DNA of 64,000 bases, taken from positions 62,001-126,000 of the forward strand of contig CAYQXJ010000004.1 of the NCBI GenBank assembly GCA_964421565.1, written 5' to 3'. This DNA is from CAYQXJ01 sp964421565 (lineage in GTDB: Bacteria > Planctomycetota > Brocadiia > SM23-32). The position numbers and the translations under genes are program-made. Position 1 is the stretch's first letter. Each line of letters opens with the position of its first letter. A model generated the notes under the pieces. The model worked only from the letters and a program-made list of their open reading frames with translations, did not search any database and was not told the origin of the DNA. Below are positions 8,901-17,454 of the stretch, piece by piece.

Positions 8901-9900
8901 TGATCGCGTCCAGTGGATTGAAACCGTAGCGCACAATGGCCACACCTCCGACTGCTTCGGCCCCCTCCTTGTCGAGCGCTCCCCTCCGCACGGCGGGTCC
9001 GAGGGCAACATGGGCGACGTTGTGCACGTATACCGGCACATTGTCGTGGGACTTTACGACGGTGTAACGGAGGTCTTCCAGATTCCTTACGAAGCCGATT
9101 CCGCGGATGACATACTCGACGCGATTCAGCTCTATTGTCCGAGCCCCCACGTCCAGGTTCGACATGCGAACGGCCGAGAACACCTCTTGTAACGTCACGC
9201 CGTAGTGACGCATAGCGTCCGGGTCGACATCGATCTGATATTCCCTGACGAACCCCCCGATGGAGGCCACCTCGGCAATGCCCCCTGCGCTCATCAGCGA
9301 ATAGCGAACGTACCAGTCCTGGATGGTGCGCAGCTCTTGCAGGTCCCAACCACCAGCCGGGTTACCGGCGGGGTCGCGGCCCTCCAGCGTGTACCAGAAG
9401 ACCTGGCCGAGTGCCGTGGCGTCAGGCCCGAGCGTGGGGCGCACGCCCTCGGGCAGAGCGCCGGCAGGGAGACTGTTGAGCTTCTCCAGTACACGGCTGC
9501 GCGACCAGTAGAAGTCCACCCCGTCTTCGAAGATCACATAGATAGACGAGAACCCAAACATGGAGTTGCTGCGAACGGTCTTCACGCCAGGTACGCCGAG
9601 CAGGGAGACGGTCAAGGGATAAGTGATCTGGTCCTCCACGTCCTGCGGCGAGCGCCCCATCCACTCGGTGAACACAATCTGTTGGTTCTCACCGATGTCC
9701 GGAATGGCATCGACGGGAACAGGCCGCCGAGGCAGCAAACCGAGCTCCCAGTCGAAAGGAGCCACTGAGAGACCCCACGCGACGACCAGCACAACAAAGA
9801 GAACCATCACCATCTTGTTCTCAAGGCAGAAGCGGACAATGCCGTCGAGCCAGGTTGGCTGATGCTCGCCAGCAGAGGGCGACGGCTGTTGATCGCTCAT
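5929..9900 (-). CDS. CusA/CzcA-type heavy-metal RND efflux pump, unusually long
   Basis: 1323 aa; the family is usually about 1020-1070. It is the inner-membrane proton-driven pump of a tripartite system that exports metal ions from the periplasm or cytoplasm across the envelope. Family marks: the N-terminal helix followed by VDAIPDIGENQ, the helix-4 motif GTIVDMSIIVCEN, and a C-terminal GIASDNGVVIATYLDQS segment. About 120 extra residues (about 585-705) between helix 6 and helix 7 hold about four more hydrophobic segments. A second hydrophilic insertion of about 50 residues lies near 840-895 in a periplasmic loop. The start overlaps the stop of the fusion-protein gene by 4 nt (ATGA), so the two are coupled. 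CusA or CzcA specificity cannot be settled by eye. Confidence 0.94.
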   Translation of the reverse strand: MSDQQPSPSAGEHQPTWLDGIVRFCLENKMVMVLFVVLVVAWGLSVAPFDWELGLLPRRPVPVDAIPDIGENQQIVFTEWMGRSPQDVEDQITYPLTVSLLGVPGVKTVRSNSMFGFSSIYVIFEDGVDFYWSRSRVLEKLNSLPAGALPEGVRPTLGPDATALGQVFWYTLEGRDPAGNPAGGWDLQELRTIQDWYVRYSLMSAGGIAEVASIGGFVREYQIDVDPDAMRHYGVTLQEVFSAVRMSNLDVGARTIELNRVEYVIRGIGFVRNLEDLRYTVVKSHDNVPVYVHNVAHVALGPAVRRGALDKEGAEAVGGVAIVRYGFNPLDAIKALKAKIAEIGPGLPEKVVVDWRRTTRAEVGEFARARGFEAMDGDEPNSDDWMTYLRATPREQWPSWVTISRVHIVPFYDRTGLIYETLGTLSDALAQEILITVIVVVVSVWHLRSSVLISGALPLAVLICFIAMKLFGVDANIVALSGIAIAIGTIVDMSIIVCENSLRHLEAAGEGAERMEVIFRSTSEVGSAVLTAVATTVVSFLPVFAMVGTEGKLFRPLAFTKTFALVASVIVALLVVPPAVHLLFAHDVRSKGMRRLLGAGLVASGLLLGLWLSWWWVAFALGVLGMWFTLSHVLPAQVQKLGPLSVNMAAVVLVTVVLTRFWEPLGPQRGFARNMVFVAALVGGLLGIFYLLRVFYAGLLRACLRHKLAFLVIPGVLVLLGMTVWLGFSRVFSFAPKIAKSLGIGATTVRTSRLWSGLAHAFPGLGKEFMPPLEEGSFLLMPTTMPHASIGEALDVLQKQDMAIRAIPEVDTVVGKVGRAETPLDPAPISMVETVVGYRSEYRTDKAGHRINYQYDDERNEYSRDADGELIPDPDGRPYRQWRDRIRSPEDIWEEVLRAASIPGTTSAPKLQPISARLVMLQSGMRAPMGIKVRGPDLVTIERVTIRMEGLLKRVPSVKASSVIADRIVGKPYLEIDIDRRAIARYGIHVKRVQDVIEMAIGGDSVTTTVEGRERYPVRVRYMRELRDTIEELGGVLVASPGGVQVPLRQLAKIRYARGPQSIKSEDTFLIGYVLFDKRDGFAEVDVVEDCRAFLSSAIESGELVLPAGVSYTFAGNYQNQVRARRTLSVVLPVALLVIFLILYFQFKSVSTTMVVFSGITVAWAGGFLLIWLYGQPWFLDFSLFGVGMRELFQVGTVNLSVAVWVGFLALFGIASDNGVVIATYLDQSFASREPRSVEMIREATVAGAVRRIRPCLMTSATTILALLPVLTSTGRGSDVMVPMAIPSFGGMLVVLVSVFAVPVLYCLIAEAKLHARNHFSMQ

Positions 9901-11900
9901 TCCGTCACTCCTCCCCCTGCGTGGTCAGTTGGCAGCAGAGTGCGTCTGATTTCGCCACATGTCAGCATGGCCGCACCGAAATAGGGGTTGCGCAGATCAC
10001 GCGTGGTCTGCAGCCAGTGTGAGCCTTCGTTGTTAAAGGCCATGGGGCAGTACATCTCGTATACCGGCCCCTCACTCACCCCAAACTGCTCGACTGCCCG
10101 GCTTAGCGAGGCGCTGAGCAGCCGGAAGGCGCCGCGGGCGGCATCCAGGTGGTTAGCCATCGAGAGCTCCGCCAGCGCCGCCTGCATCGCTCGCAGGTGT
10201 TCCATCCATGCCATGTGGGGCTCACCTTCAAGCAGATTCATGTCCACCCTGTCGAGTGCAGCCGCCATGTCGCCAGCCGCCACTGATACCCGCTCCAGCT
10301 CGTCGGAGGCGAGCGCCCCCTGCATCTCAATGTATGCAGCGAGTGCCTGTGTCAACTGTTTCTGAAATCTCCCAGGCGTGAGGACCTTGGAGGGCGGCTC
10401 GGCCACGGCTACCTCGGCTCCGTGGTGAGCGTGTCCGGCGGGTGCCACTCCACCCTCTGGCTGCATCATGCTCTGCTTGGCTTGTATCTGAAGGGCGCTG
10501 TCGATCTTGAAGCTGCCCCGGGTGACGACCAGCTCTCCCTCTTCCAGCCCCGAGCGCACGATGTAATGCTCACCTGCTCGCGGCCCGAGAACCACCTCTC
10601 TTCCCTCGTACGTGGGCCTGTCCGTGCTCTGCAGTTCAACGTACACGATGGCCCGTTCTCCCGTGACCAGCGCTGCGGAGACGGGGATTACGAGCGGGGC
10701 CGACTGCTGTTGCCGGCCGGCAGCCACGTAACCCAGTGTCTCGGGCCGAACAAGGTCCATCCCGCAGATGTCGCAACCGGTCTGTTCATCCTCAACGACC
10801 TGGGGGTGCATGGGGCATATCCATTTGCCGAGCAGGTCGGGCTCCATCACCCGTCCGCCGAGCGCGAGCTGAGACTCAACAATGGCCCGGGCAAACATGT
10901 CGGGCTTGAGCTTTAGTTGGGGGTTCGGCACATCCACCCGCACTTTCACTGTCCTGGTGCGCGGGTCAACAACCGGGGCAATAAAGGAAACGGTGCCGTC
11001 GAAGGTCTCGCCCGGTAGAGCATCCGTCGTGATCTTGACCCGTTGGCCATAGCGCACCCATTGCAGGTCGGACTCGTACGCATCGAGCAGCACCCAAACG
11101 TGGGACAGGTCTGCGATCGTGTAAAGCCGCGTGCCCGCCTGCACGTACATGCCCTCAGTTGCGCCCTTTTGCGCCACGACACCGCCAGCCGGGGCGTAGA
11201 TAGTCAACGTCTCAACGGCTTCGCCCCTGCGTTCAATCTGTTTCACCTGCTCGGCCGTCAACCCCCAGAGCTTCAACTTCTGGCGTGCCGCGTCGACTGT
11301 CCACTCGGCCGTGCGGCGCATCACCGGAATATCTGACCGCTCTATCTGGCCCTGCGCACGCAATGCCTGCAGAAGTTCCTCCTGAGCTGCCAGCAGTTCG
11401 GGACTGTAAATCTGTACCATGTGGTCGCCCTCACGCACGGTAATCCCCGTGTAGTCGACGAAGAGCCTCTCAAGCCTGCCGGGGACCCACGCCGTCAGAT
11501 GCTTCAGACGGGTCTCGTCGTAGGCGATCCTGCCCACCATGCGTATCGTAGCCACCGGGTGACGGCGCTCAACGGGCGCTACTTGCACTTCCATCAGCCT
11601 GCGGGCCGTCTCTGTGACGACCAACCGGCGCGGGTGCTCGTCGGCCGAGCTTTGGTCGGTTACCGGCACCAGGTCCATACCGCAGATGGGACACTGGCCG
11701 GGCCCCGGCTGCCGGATCTGCGGATGCATGGAACACGTCCAGATGCGAGCCTGCGCGTCAGCCGCCTCGACGGTATGTGGCCTGTCGCCGTCAGTAGCAG
11801 CGGCGCTCTGCAGCCTTCCGCTGATGCGCCCGGCAGCAAATGCCGCAATCAAGAGAAGCGCCGCCAGCAGCCAGAACCACCACTTGAGCATTGCCCTCAT
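9897..11900 (-). CDS. RND periplasmic adaptor (CusB-like) with two metal-binding domains and a C-terminal DUF3347-like domain
   Basis: 667 aa. An N-terminal membrane anchor (WWFWLLAALLLIAAFAAG) is followed by a first heavy-metal-binding domain at about 53-82 (CSMHPQIRQPGPGQCPICGMDLVP). Next come the HlyD-type barrel-sandwich, hairpin and beta-barrel domains (about 100-340). A second CPMHP...CDICGMD domain is spliced in at about 360-390. A long C-terminal helical domain (about 510-665) resembles DUF3347, with YCPMAFNNEG and NPYFGAAMLTCGEI, a likely metal-ligand motif also found in CusB/CopR-associated proteins. It links the RND pump to the outer-membrane channel and probably hands over metal. 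It overlaps both neighbours by 4 nt. Confidence 0.92.
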   Translation of the reverse strand: MRAMLKWWFWLLAALLLIAAFAAGRISGRLQSAAATDGDRPHTVEAADAQARIWTCSMHPQIRQPGPGQCPICGMDLVPVTDQSSADEHPRRLVVTETARRLMEVQVAPVERRHPVATIRMVGRIAYDETRLKHLTAWVPGRLERLFVDYTGITVREGDHMVQIYSPELLAAQEELLQALRAQGQIERSDIPVMRRTAEWTVDAARQKLKLWGLTAEQVKQIERRGEAVETLTIYAPAGGVVAQKGATEGMYVQAGTRLYTIADLSHVWVLLDAYESDLQWVRYGQRVKITTDALPGETFDGTVSFIAPVVDPRTRTVKVRVDVPNPQLKLKPDMFARAIVESQLALGGRVMEPDLLGKWICPMHPQVVEDEQTGCDICGMDLVRPETLGYVAAGRQQQSAPLVIPVSAALVTGERAIVYVELQSTDRPTYEGREVVLGPRAGEHYIVRSGLEEGELVVTRGSFKIDSALQIQAKQSMMQPEGGVAPAGHAHHGAEVAVAEPPSKVLTPGRFQKQLTQALAAYIEMQGALASDELERVSVAAGDMAAALDRVDMNLLEGEPHMAWMEHLRAMQAALAELSMANHLDAARGAFRLLSASLSRAVEQFGVSEGPVYEMYCPMAFNNEGSHWLQTTRDLRNPYFGAAMLTCGEIRRTLLPTDHAGGGVTE

Positions 11901-13291
11901 TCATCTGCTCCTTCCACCTGCTCCTGCGCAGCCACGTCGGCCACCGGCAGCGTGCCCCCGAGCAACATCTCCAGTTCGGCCAGGCGCTGTGCACGGTCGG
12001 TGACCGCCCGCTCACGGGTAAGCTCGAACTCCAGCAGCACGCGCTCGGCTTCGACCAGATCGAGGAACGAACCCTTGCCCGCCCTGTACGCTGCCTCGGT
12101 TGCCTGTAACGACTGGGTGGCCTTGGGCAACAGGGTGTCGCGGTAGAGTCCTGCCTTGCGATCCGCGTCCCGGTACCGGAAGAGCACCATCTTGACTCGG
12201 GCCATGAGCGTATTGGCGCGTTGATCGCGCTCAGCGAGCGCGGCGCGATGTTGGGCTCGCCTCTGCCTCTCACCTGCACGGTAACTGGCTCGCCAGATCG
12301 GGACGTTAATCGAGACGGAAGCGATGACCGGGTCTTCGCCGCTGCCTCGCACTCCGGACATGCGCGCAGAGTCGGTATCTATGTAGTCCAGACCCAGTGT
12401 TATGTCCGGATAAAAGGCCTTGCCGGCCAGTTCGACCGCACGAGCCCGGCTCTCGGCCTGCCGACCGAGAGCGAGCAGCTCAGGGTTCAGCTCCTCCAAG
12501 GCTGCCACCACGCGCTGCGGCGGAGCCTCAAGCGTCGCGTCGTCAATGTTCAGCGCGCACCTCAATTCGGCTGTGGCCGGACGGTTCAAAGCAGCATTCA
12601 AGCGTGCTGCCAACGGTTCATGCAACTCGCGCAGGGCGTGCAGTTGGTCCTCCAGTGTCCCCAGTTCCACTTGGGCGCGGATCACGTCCGCGTGCTCCAC
12701 AGCCCCGCTCGAATACCTCGTCCGGGCAACTGCCTCCAGGTGCTCCACCAGGTCGCGCGCGCGCTCGGTCACGCGGATCGCGCGTTTTAGGTAGTAAAGC
12801 TCGTAATAGGCATCCTTGACGGCCCTGACAACCGCTGCCTTTCGCGCCTGAAAGCTGTACCAGGCGGCCGCCGCCTCCTCGGCAGCTATGTCAGCGCGGA
12901 GCCCCCGTTTACCGAACCATGGGAAAGTTTGGGAGAGGCCCATGGCCCAGTCCTGTGGCCCTACGCGTGTCTCGACTTCCTGCAGGTAGTATCGGTAGGA
13001 CAATCGGGGGTCCGGGAGAGCTGAAGCCTGTGGTATCTGCTCCATCGCAGCCTGCCAGTTGCGGTAGGCGGCTTCGAGAACAGGGCTCCGCGCCAGTGCA
13101 TATCTCACGTAGTCCTCAAGCGCAGGCGAAACCGGAAGCTCGCCCCCGGCGGCAGTCTCCGCGGAGCGCCGCACTTCCACTTCTCCCAAGGTCCCCGCTG
13201 GCAAACTGCGCGTCGAGCGACCTTCAGTCGCGCCACAGCCGACGAGCAGTGCAGCTGCTATCAAGCACACTGTGTGGTCACGTGCCTTCAT
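11897..13291 (-). CDS. TolC-family outer-membrane efflux lipoprotein (CusC-like)
   Basis: 464 aa. The signal peptide ends in the lipobox LLVGC at residues 15-19, so the protein is lipidated like CusC/OprM. Two outer-membrane efflux repeats follow, with long alpha-helical heptads (LEAAYRNWQAAMEQIPQASALPDP; the YRAGKGSFLDLVEAERVLLEFEL segment near the C-terminus). It forms the trimeric exit duct of the tripartite metal pump. It is the first gene of the operon, with an AGAGGGCG ribosome-binding site and an inverted repeat 22-45 nt upstream. Its stop overlaps the adaptor start as ATGA. Confidence 0.92.
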   Translation of the reverse strand: MKARDHTVCLIAAALLVGCGATEGRSTRSLPAGTLGEVEVRRSAETAAGGELPVSPALEDYVRYALARSPVLEAAYRNWQAAMEQIPQASALPDPRLSYRYYLQEVETRVGPQDWAMGLSQTFPWFGKRGLRADIAAEEAAAAWYSFQARKAAVVRAVKDAYYELYYLKRAIRVTERARDLVEHLEAVARTRYSSGAVEHADVIRAQVELGTLEDQLHALRELHEPLAARLNAALNRPATAELRCALNIDDATLEAPPQRVVAALEELNPELLALGRQAESRARAVELAGKAFYPDITLGLDYIDTDSARMSGVRGSGEDPVIASVSINVPIWRASYRAGERQRRAQHRAALAERDQRANTLMARVKMVLFRYRDADRKAGLYRDTLLPKATQSLQATEAAYRAGKGSFLDLVEAERVLLEFELTRERAVTDRAQRLAELEMLLGGTLPVADVAAQEQVEGADE

Positions 13292-13312
13292 CGCCCTCTT
13301 CCGTCATCAATA

Positions 13313-13336
13313 CGACAAAGACCATCTACTTTGTCG
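13313..13336. promoter_or_regulatory. Inverted repeat upstream of the metal-efflux operon (candidate operator)
   Basis: CGACAAAG-N8-CTTTGTCG is a perfect 8-bp inverted repeat centred about 33 bp before the first gene of the efflux operon. The GACAA/TTGTC halves resemble those of copper-responsive CusR-type sites, but the spacing differs. No regulator gene is next to it. It may be an operator or a leader hairpin. Confidence 0.4.
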
Positions 13337-13425
13337 CCTATATTCGCCTGTTGTTCAAGTGCGGCGTGCTTGCATGCCCTCATTACGAGGTGGCTTCGCC
13401 CGGTGCCCCCGCTCCAGCGCCCCGC

Positions 13426-14793
13426 CTACGTCCCATTCAGCAAGCCTCGGGGATCTTCCAGCAACAGGCGTAGGTCTTTCAGGAAGCGTGCTGCGGTCGC
13501 CCCATCAATGATCCGGTGATCGCAGGCCGCCGTCAGCTTCATCACCTGGCCCAGGATTACAGCGCCCTCCTTTACCACCGCTGTCGGCAAGGCCGACGAG
13601 ACGGCCAACGTAATAGAGGACGGTGGGTTGATGATGGGCTCAAAGTGCTCCACATCCATGGGCCCAAGGTTCGTTACGGTGAAGGTCGGGTGACGACGCT
13701 CTTCGCTGCCGAGCTTGCCGTTGCGGGCCTTGTCCACCAGTTCCTGAGTGCGCTCGATCAAGTCATCGAACGAAAGACTCTCGGCTTCCTTCAGCACCGC
13801 CACGGTTAGTCCCTGCTCCGTGTCCACGGCGAGTCCCAGATTGACGTGTTTCCAGTTGATGACTCGACCGTGATCGTAGCTGCGGTTCACCCCCGGGTGC
13901 TTCCCGATCGCCTTCAGAACCCCGAGCATGACAACGTGCGTGATGGTGGCACCGTGGCCCTCCTTCAGCTTCTCCTTCATCTTCATCAGAGGCGTCACAT
14001 CGACTCCCCGCGTGATGTAGAAGTGCGGTATCACATGCTGCGAGGCGATCACGCGGCGAGCCTGGGTCTTGAGCCGGAAGGGGGCTTCCTCAATCTCCGC
14101 CTCGTCGTCGCCCACCTCCAGCGGGGGCAGCTCTTCTTCAGGATGTTCTCCTCGCGCACGCGCGCCACGCGTTTCTTCGGGCTCTGCCGCAGGGGGCGTA
14201 GCTTCCGCCTCAGCCTGAACCGCGATTACCCGGCTCTCTTCGCCGGCCGCTTTCTGGACATCCTCGGCCACGATTCGGCCGCCCGGCCCGCTTCCGTCGA
14301 TCTCGGCAACGTTCAGCCCCTTGTCTTCGGCCAGTTTGCGCGCATAGGGAGTTATGTCATCCTCACCCCCAGCGGCCGGCACTGTCCTCTCAGCCGTCGG
14401 TGTTTCGGTCGGTGCCGGCTCTTCACGATCCTCCCCTTCGGCTTCCTCCATCTCTTCTTCGCTGGGTTCGTCCTCGTGTTCTTCGACCTTTTCCTCGGCT
14501 TCTGCTGGTGCCTGGTCCTCTGCTTCGGATGCCTCCTCTGCAGACGGGGCTTCCGCCCCCTCCTCGACGATAAGGGCGATCACCTCCCCCACGGGCACTT
14601 CGGAGTCATCGCCGAACTTGATCTGCTGGATCGTGCCACTTCGGAAGCACTCCAGTTCCATGACGGCCTTGTCTGACTCAACCTCCGCGAGGACATCGCC
14701 CTCTTCGACCTGGTCGCCCTCCTTGACCTTCCATTCGATGATCTTGCCCTCCTCCATGCTGTCGGAGAGCTTCGGCATCGTGACTTCGTACAT
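13426..14793 (-). CDS. pdhC: Dihydrolipoamide acyltransferase, E2 of a 2-oxoacid dehydrogenase
   Basis: 455 aa from the ATG at 14793, preceded by GGAAGGGAG; the frame is open further upstream but would overlap the E1 beta gene. Domains: one lipoyl domain (about 1-80, lipoyl Lys in ESDKAVMELE); an unusually acidic Glu/Ala/Pro linker (about 82-150); the E1/E3-binding domain (TPYARKLAEDKG...GPGGRIVAEDV, about 155-190); a second linker; then the catalytic domain (about 225-455) with the active-site motif DHRIIDGA near the end. It transfers the acyl group from E1 to CoA. It is the last gene of the three-gene operon. Pyruvate is likely; acetoin dehydrogenase cannot be excluded. Confidence 0.93.
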   Translation of the reverse strand: MYEVTMPKLSDSMEEGKIIEWKVKEGDQVEEGDVLAEVESDKAVMELECFRSGTIQQIKFGDDSEVPVGEVIALIVEEGAEAPSAEEASEAEDQAPAEAEEKVEEHEDEPSEEEMEEAEGEDREEPAPTETPTAERTVPAAGGEDDITPYARKLAEDKGLNVAEIDGSGPGGRIVAEDVQKAAGEESRVIAVQAEAEATPPAAEPEETRGARARGEHPEEELPPLEVGDDEAEIEEAPFRLKTQARRVIASQHVIPHFYITRGVDVTPLMKMKEKLKEGHGATITHVVMLGVLKAIGKHPGVNRSYDHGRVINWKHVNLGLAVDTEQGLTVAVLKEAESLSFDDLIERTQELVDKARNGKLGSEERRHPTFTVTNLGPMDVEHFEPIINPPSSITLAVSSALPTAVVKEGAVILGQVMKLTAACDHRIIDGATAARFLKDLRLLLEDPRGLLNGT

Positions 14794-14822
14794 TGTAAGC
14801 TCCCTTCCGGTGGGTGCGTGCT

Positions 14823-15800
14823 CTATCGGCCAAGCACCTGGTGGACGGCGGCCACTACGTCCTCTGCGTGCGGTATGCAAGCTTGTTCGAGATCGCGAGA
14901 GTACGGCAGTGGCGCGTCTGCCCTGGAGACTCGGCGTATCGGCGTCGCCAGAGCCTCAAAGCAACGTTCATAGGTATTGACTGCAACCTCGGCGGCAATG
15001 CCGCACGGGTCGGGAGGGTCCTCAACCACCACAACACGCTTCGTCTTACGTGCCGATTGCGCCACACATGCTTTGTCCCACGGGTAGAGTGTGAGCAGAT
15101 CGATGACCTCGACCTCCGTGCCCTCGTCGCTGAGGCGCTCAGCAGCTTCCAGCACCGGATGTATCATGCCCCCGTAGGAGATGACGGTCGCGTCGTCGCC
15201 CGCGCGCACTACCTCGGCCCTCCCTATGACGCTGACCTGCTCGTCCTCGGGCACTTCGCCCTTCAGGTTGTACAGCCCTTCGTGCTCCAGGAAGACCACG
15301 GGATCGTCGTCCCGGATGGCAGCCTTCAGCAAGCTCTTGGCGTTGTCCGGTTGACTGGCGTAGACGACCTTCAGCCCGGGCGTATGGACGAAGAACACCT
15401 CGAGGCTGTTGGAGTGCTGAGCGCCCAACTGGTGCCCTCCGCCCCCCGGCATGCGGATCGTCACCGGCAGCCTCACCTGTCCACCGAACATATAGCGCAT
15501 CAGTGCCATATGGTTGGCAATCTGGTCCATGGCCAGGTAGCTGAAGTTGACGGTCATGAGCTCCGGCACGGGGCGCAGCCCACCCATCGCAGCGCCCGTG
15601 GCGTAGCCGACGATCGCCGCTTCGCTGATCGGGGTGTCAATGACGCGGTCCTCACCGAACTCATCGACAAGCCCCTTGGTCACCTTGAAGGAGCCGCCGT
15701 ATAGGGCGACATCTTCGCCGAGGACGATGACTGATTCGTCACGTTCCATCTCCTCGAAGAGCGCCTGATTCAGCGCTTCGCGGTAAGTGATGTTCGCCAT
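14823..15800 (-). CDS. pdhB: 2-oxoacid (pyruvate) dehydrogenase E1 component, beta subunit
   Basis: 325 aa, the normal length. It begins MANITYREALNQALFEEMERDE and contains the conserved LGEDVALYGGSFKVTKGL segment, DTPISEAAIVGYATGAAMGGLRPV and the C-terminal transketolase domain. With the alpha subunit it forms the alpha2beta2 thiamine-diphosphate enzyme that decarboxylates the 2-oxoacid and reductively acylates the E2 lipoyl group. It lies 33 bp after the alpha gene and 29 bp before E2. Confidence 0.95.
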   Translation of the reverse strand: MANITYREALNQALFEEMERDESVIVLGEDVALYGGSFKVTKGLVDEFGEDRVIDTPISEAAIVGYATGAAMGGLRPVPELMTVNFSYLAMDQIANHMALMRYMFGGQVRLPVTIRMPGGGGHQLGAQHSNSLEVFFVHTPGLKVVYASQPDNAKSLLKAAIRDDDPVVFLEHEGLYNLKGEVPEDEQVSVIGRAEVVRAGDDATVISYGGMIHPVLEAAERLSDEGTEVEVIDLLTLYPWDKACVAQSARKTKRVVVVEDPPDPCGIAAEVAVNTYERCFEALATPIRRVSRADAPLPYSRDLEQACIPHAEDVVAAVHQVLGR

Positions 15801-15833
15801 GTTGTCTACCTCTTCGCGGTTCCGAAGTGCGTC

Positions 15834-16793
15834 TCAATCCTCGACGAATACGTCCTTATAGATCTCCGACATCGGCGGATCGGTGCCCTTCTGGGCGAAC
15901 TCCACTGCCTCGGCAAGTTCGTCCTTGACGCGTTGATCCACTTCGTGGAAGGCAGAATCGTCCACCTTGAAGTCATGCGTTATCTGGGCTTTGATTCTCG
16001 GGATCGGGTCGCGGCTCTTCCAGTACTCGACCTCCTCTTCGCTACGATAGTCCGCCGGATCGCTCATCGAATGCCCCCTGTAGCGATAGCACTTCGCCTC
16101 TATGAAAGCGGGCCCCTTGCCACCGCGTGCGCGCGCTACGCAGCGTTCGGCAACGGACTGCATCTTGAAGAAGTCCATCCCGTCGACGACATAGGTGGGC
16201 ATATCGTAAGCTTTGGCCTTCTCTGCCAGGCGCTCTTTGGCGCTGGAGCGCACGACGTTGCTGCCGATAGCCCAGTAGTTGTTCTCGCACACCCAGACAA
16301 CGGGCAACTTGTAGAGGGCAGCCATGTTGAGCGCTTCGTGGTAGACGCCCTGATTCGTGGCGCCGTCCCCGAAGGCGCAGATCACGACGCGGTCTTCGCC
16401 CCTCTGCACCACGGACTTGGCCAACCCAACAGCGATTGGGCACATGCCGGCGACGATGGCATACCCCCCCAGGAAGTTGATGTCGCGATCGAACAAGTGC
16501 ATGCTGCCGCCCTTGCCTTTGCAGCACCCCTCAAGCTTGCCGAACAGCTCCGCCATGCATTTCTTCGGGTCCCCGCCCCTCAGGAGGTAGTAGCCGTGGT
16601 CGCGATATGAACCGATCACGTAGTCGTCGTCCCGCAGATGCCACACGGCCCCCAGCGCCACTGCTTCCTCCCCCTGGTAAAGGTGGCAGAAGCCGGCGAT
16701 GTTCCCCTTGGTGTACTGCTCGGCCACCCGCGTCTCAAAGTCACGGGCGAGCTTGAGCAGGTAGTAGACTTCCATCATCTCTTGTTTGTTCAT
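15834..16793 (-). CDS. pdhA: 2-oxoacid (pyruvate) dehydrogenase E1 component, alpha subunit
   Basis: 319 aa from the ATG at 16793, which has GGGGAGG five bases upstream; the frame extends 16 codons further without a better site. The thiamine-diphosphate motif starts at FGDGATNQGVYHEALNMA. RGHSMSDPADYR carries the family's conserved loop, and GGSMHLFD is also present. No dihydrolipoamide dehydrogenase (E3) gene is nearby, so E3 must be encoded elsewhere. First gene of the operon. Confidence 0.94.
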   Translation of the reverse strand: MNKQEMMEVYYLLKLARDFETRVAEQYTKGNIAGFCHLYQGEEAVALGAVWHLRDDDYVIGSYRDHGYYLLRGGDPKKCMAELFGKLEGCCKGKGGSMHLFDRDINFLGGYAIVAGMCPIAVGLAKSVVQRGEDRVVICAFGDGATNQGVYHEALNMAALYKLPVVWVCENNYWAIGSNVVRSSAKERLAEKAKAYDMPTYVVDGMDFFKMQSVAERCVARARGGKGPAFIEAKCYRYRGHSMSDPADYRSEEEVEYWKSRDPIPRIKAQITHDFKVDDSAFHEVDQRVKDELAEAVEFAQKGTDPPMSEIYKDVFVED

Positions 16794-16972
16794 CTGACCT
16801 CCCCACTGAGTGGCCGGGCACACTTCCTGAAGGGCATACAATGCCCCCTAAGCCGGTTAAGCCACGGCGAACTATCAGATCTCTTGCGCCCCCACTTCGG
16901 CCCCCATCGGTTCGCAACCCTCACCACTCTTTGTAGCAGACAGTGCAGCGGCCGGCAAGTCAACGTCGCGCT

Positions 16973-17428
16973 TCACAGGTCAAGAGCTGTCACCAGCTCC
17001 CTGGGCTCAAGCCGGAACGGGCTGCCCTTGCCGTGGTAGAATCCGTGCTCGCGGATCAGGTGGATCTGCAGCACCGTCCAGCGCAGTTCCCGCCCGTTCT
17101 CCAGATTCTTCAGGAACACGTTTTCCTTGCGATACAGCCCTTTGTGACCCCACGGACAGGGCAGAAACCCCCGCACGGATTCCACCTGCACGTCATAGCC
17201 ACCGTCCACAGTTACCGTTGTGCCCAGTCCGCGACGCCCTTTCTGGGTGAAGTAGTCCATGCGATCAGCTATCGCCTCGTGGGTGGTGCCGAGCCCGCTG
17301 ACAGTGCGCTCGTCATCGTCGAGTATCTCGGCAAGGGAGCGCCTATCATCGCCCAGGAAACCGTCACGCACGATCGCGCCGGGTTGCATACGCTGCTCGA
17401 TGGCCCTCAGTTGCGGCGACTCCTTCAT
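16973..17428 (-). CDS. Conserved uncharacterised protein behind the nqr operon
   Basis: 151 aa, soluble, not assigned to a family with a known function. Notable segments are MQPGAIVRDGFLGDDRRSL near the N-terminus, RGFLPCPWGHKGLYRK (about 91-106) and HLIREHGFYHGKGSPFRL (about 122-139), which look like strongly conserved motifs with Cys and His that could bind a metal. It lies 26 bp after the nqrF stop on the same strand, so it is probably the last gene of the nqr operon. I recall similar proteins from other bacteria only as hypothetical. No link to ApbE (flavin transferase) or NqrM is visible. Confidence 0.72.
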   Translation of the reverse strand: MKESPQLRAIEQRMQPGAIVRDGFLGDDRRSLAEILDDDERTVSGLGTTHEAIADRMDYFTQKGRRGLGTTVTVDGGYDVQVESVRGFLPCPWGHKGLYRKENVFLKNLENGRELRWTVLQIHLIREHGFYHGKGSPFRLEPRELVTALDL

Positions 17429-17454
17429 GTCTCTAACCCCGCATGCAACTGTAA

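Noticed and set aside
14794..14880. Longer N-terminus for the E2 gene
   Set aside because: The extension overlaps the E1 beta gene and lacks family similarity; the ATG at 14793 has a good ribosome-binding site and starts the lipoyl domain.
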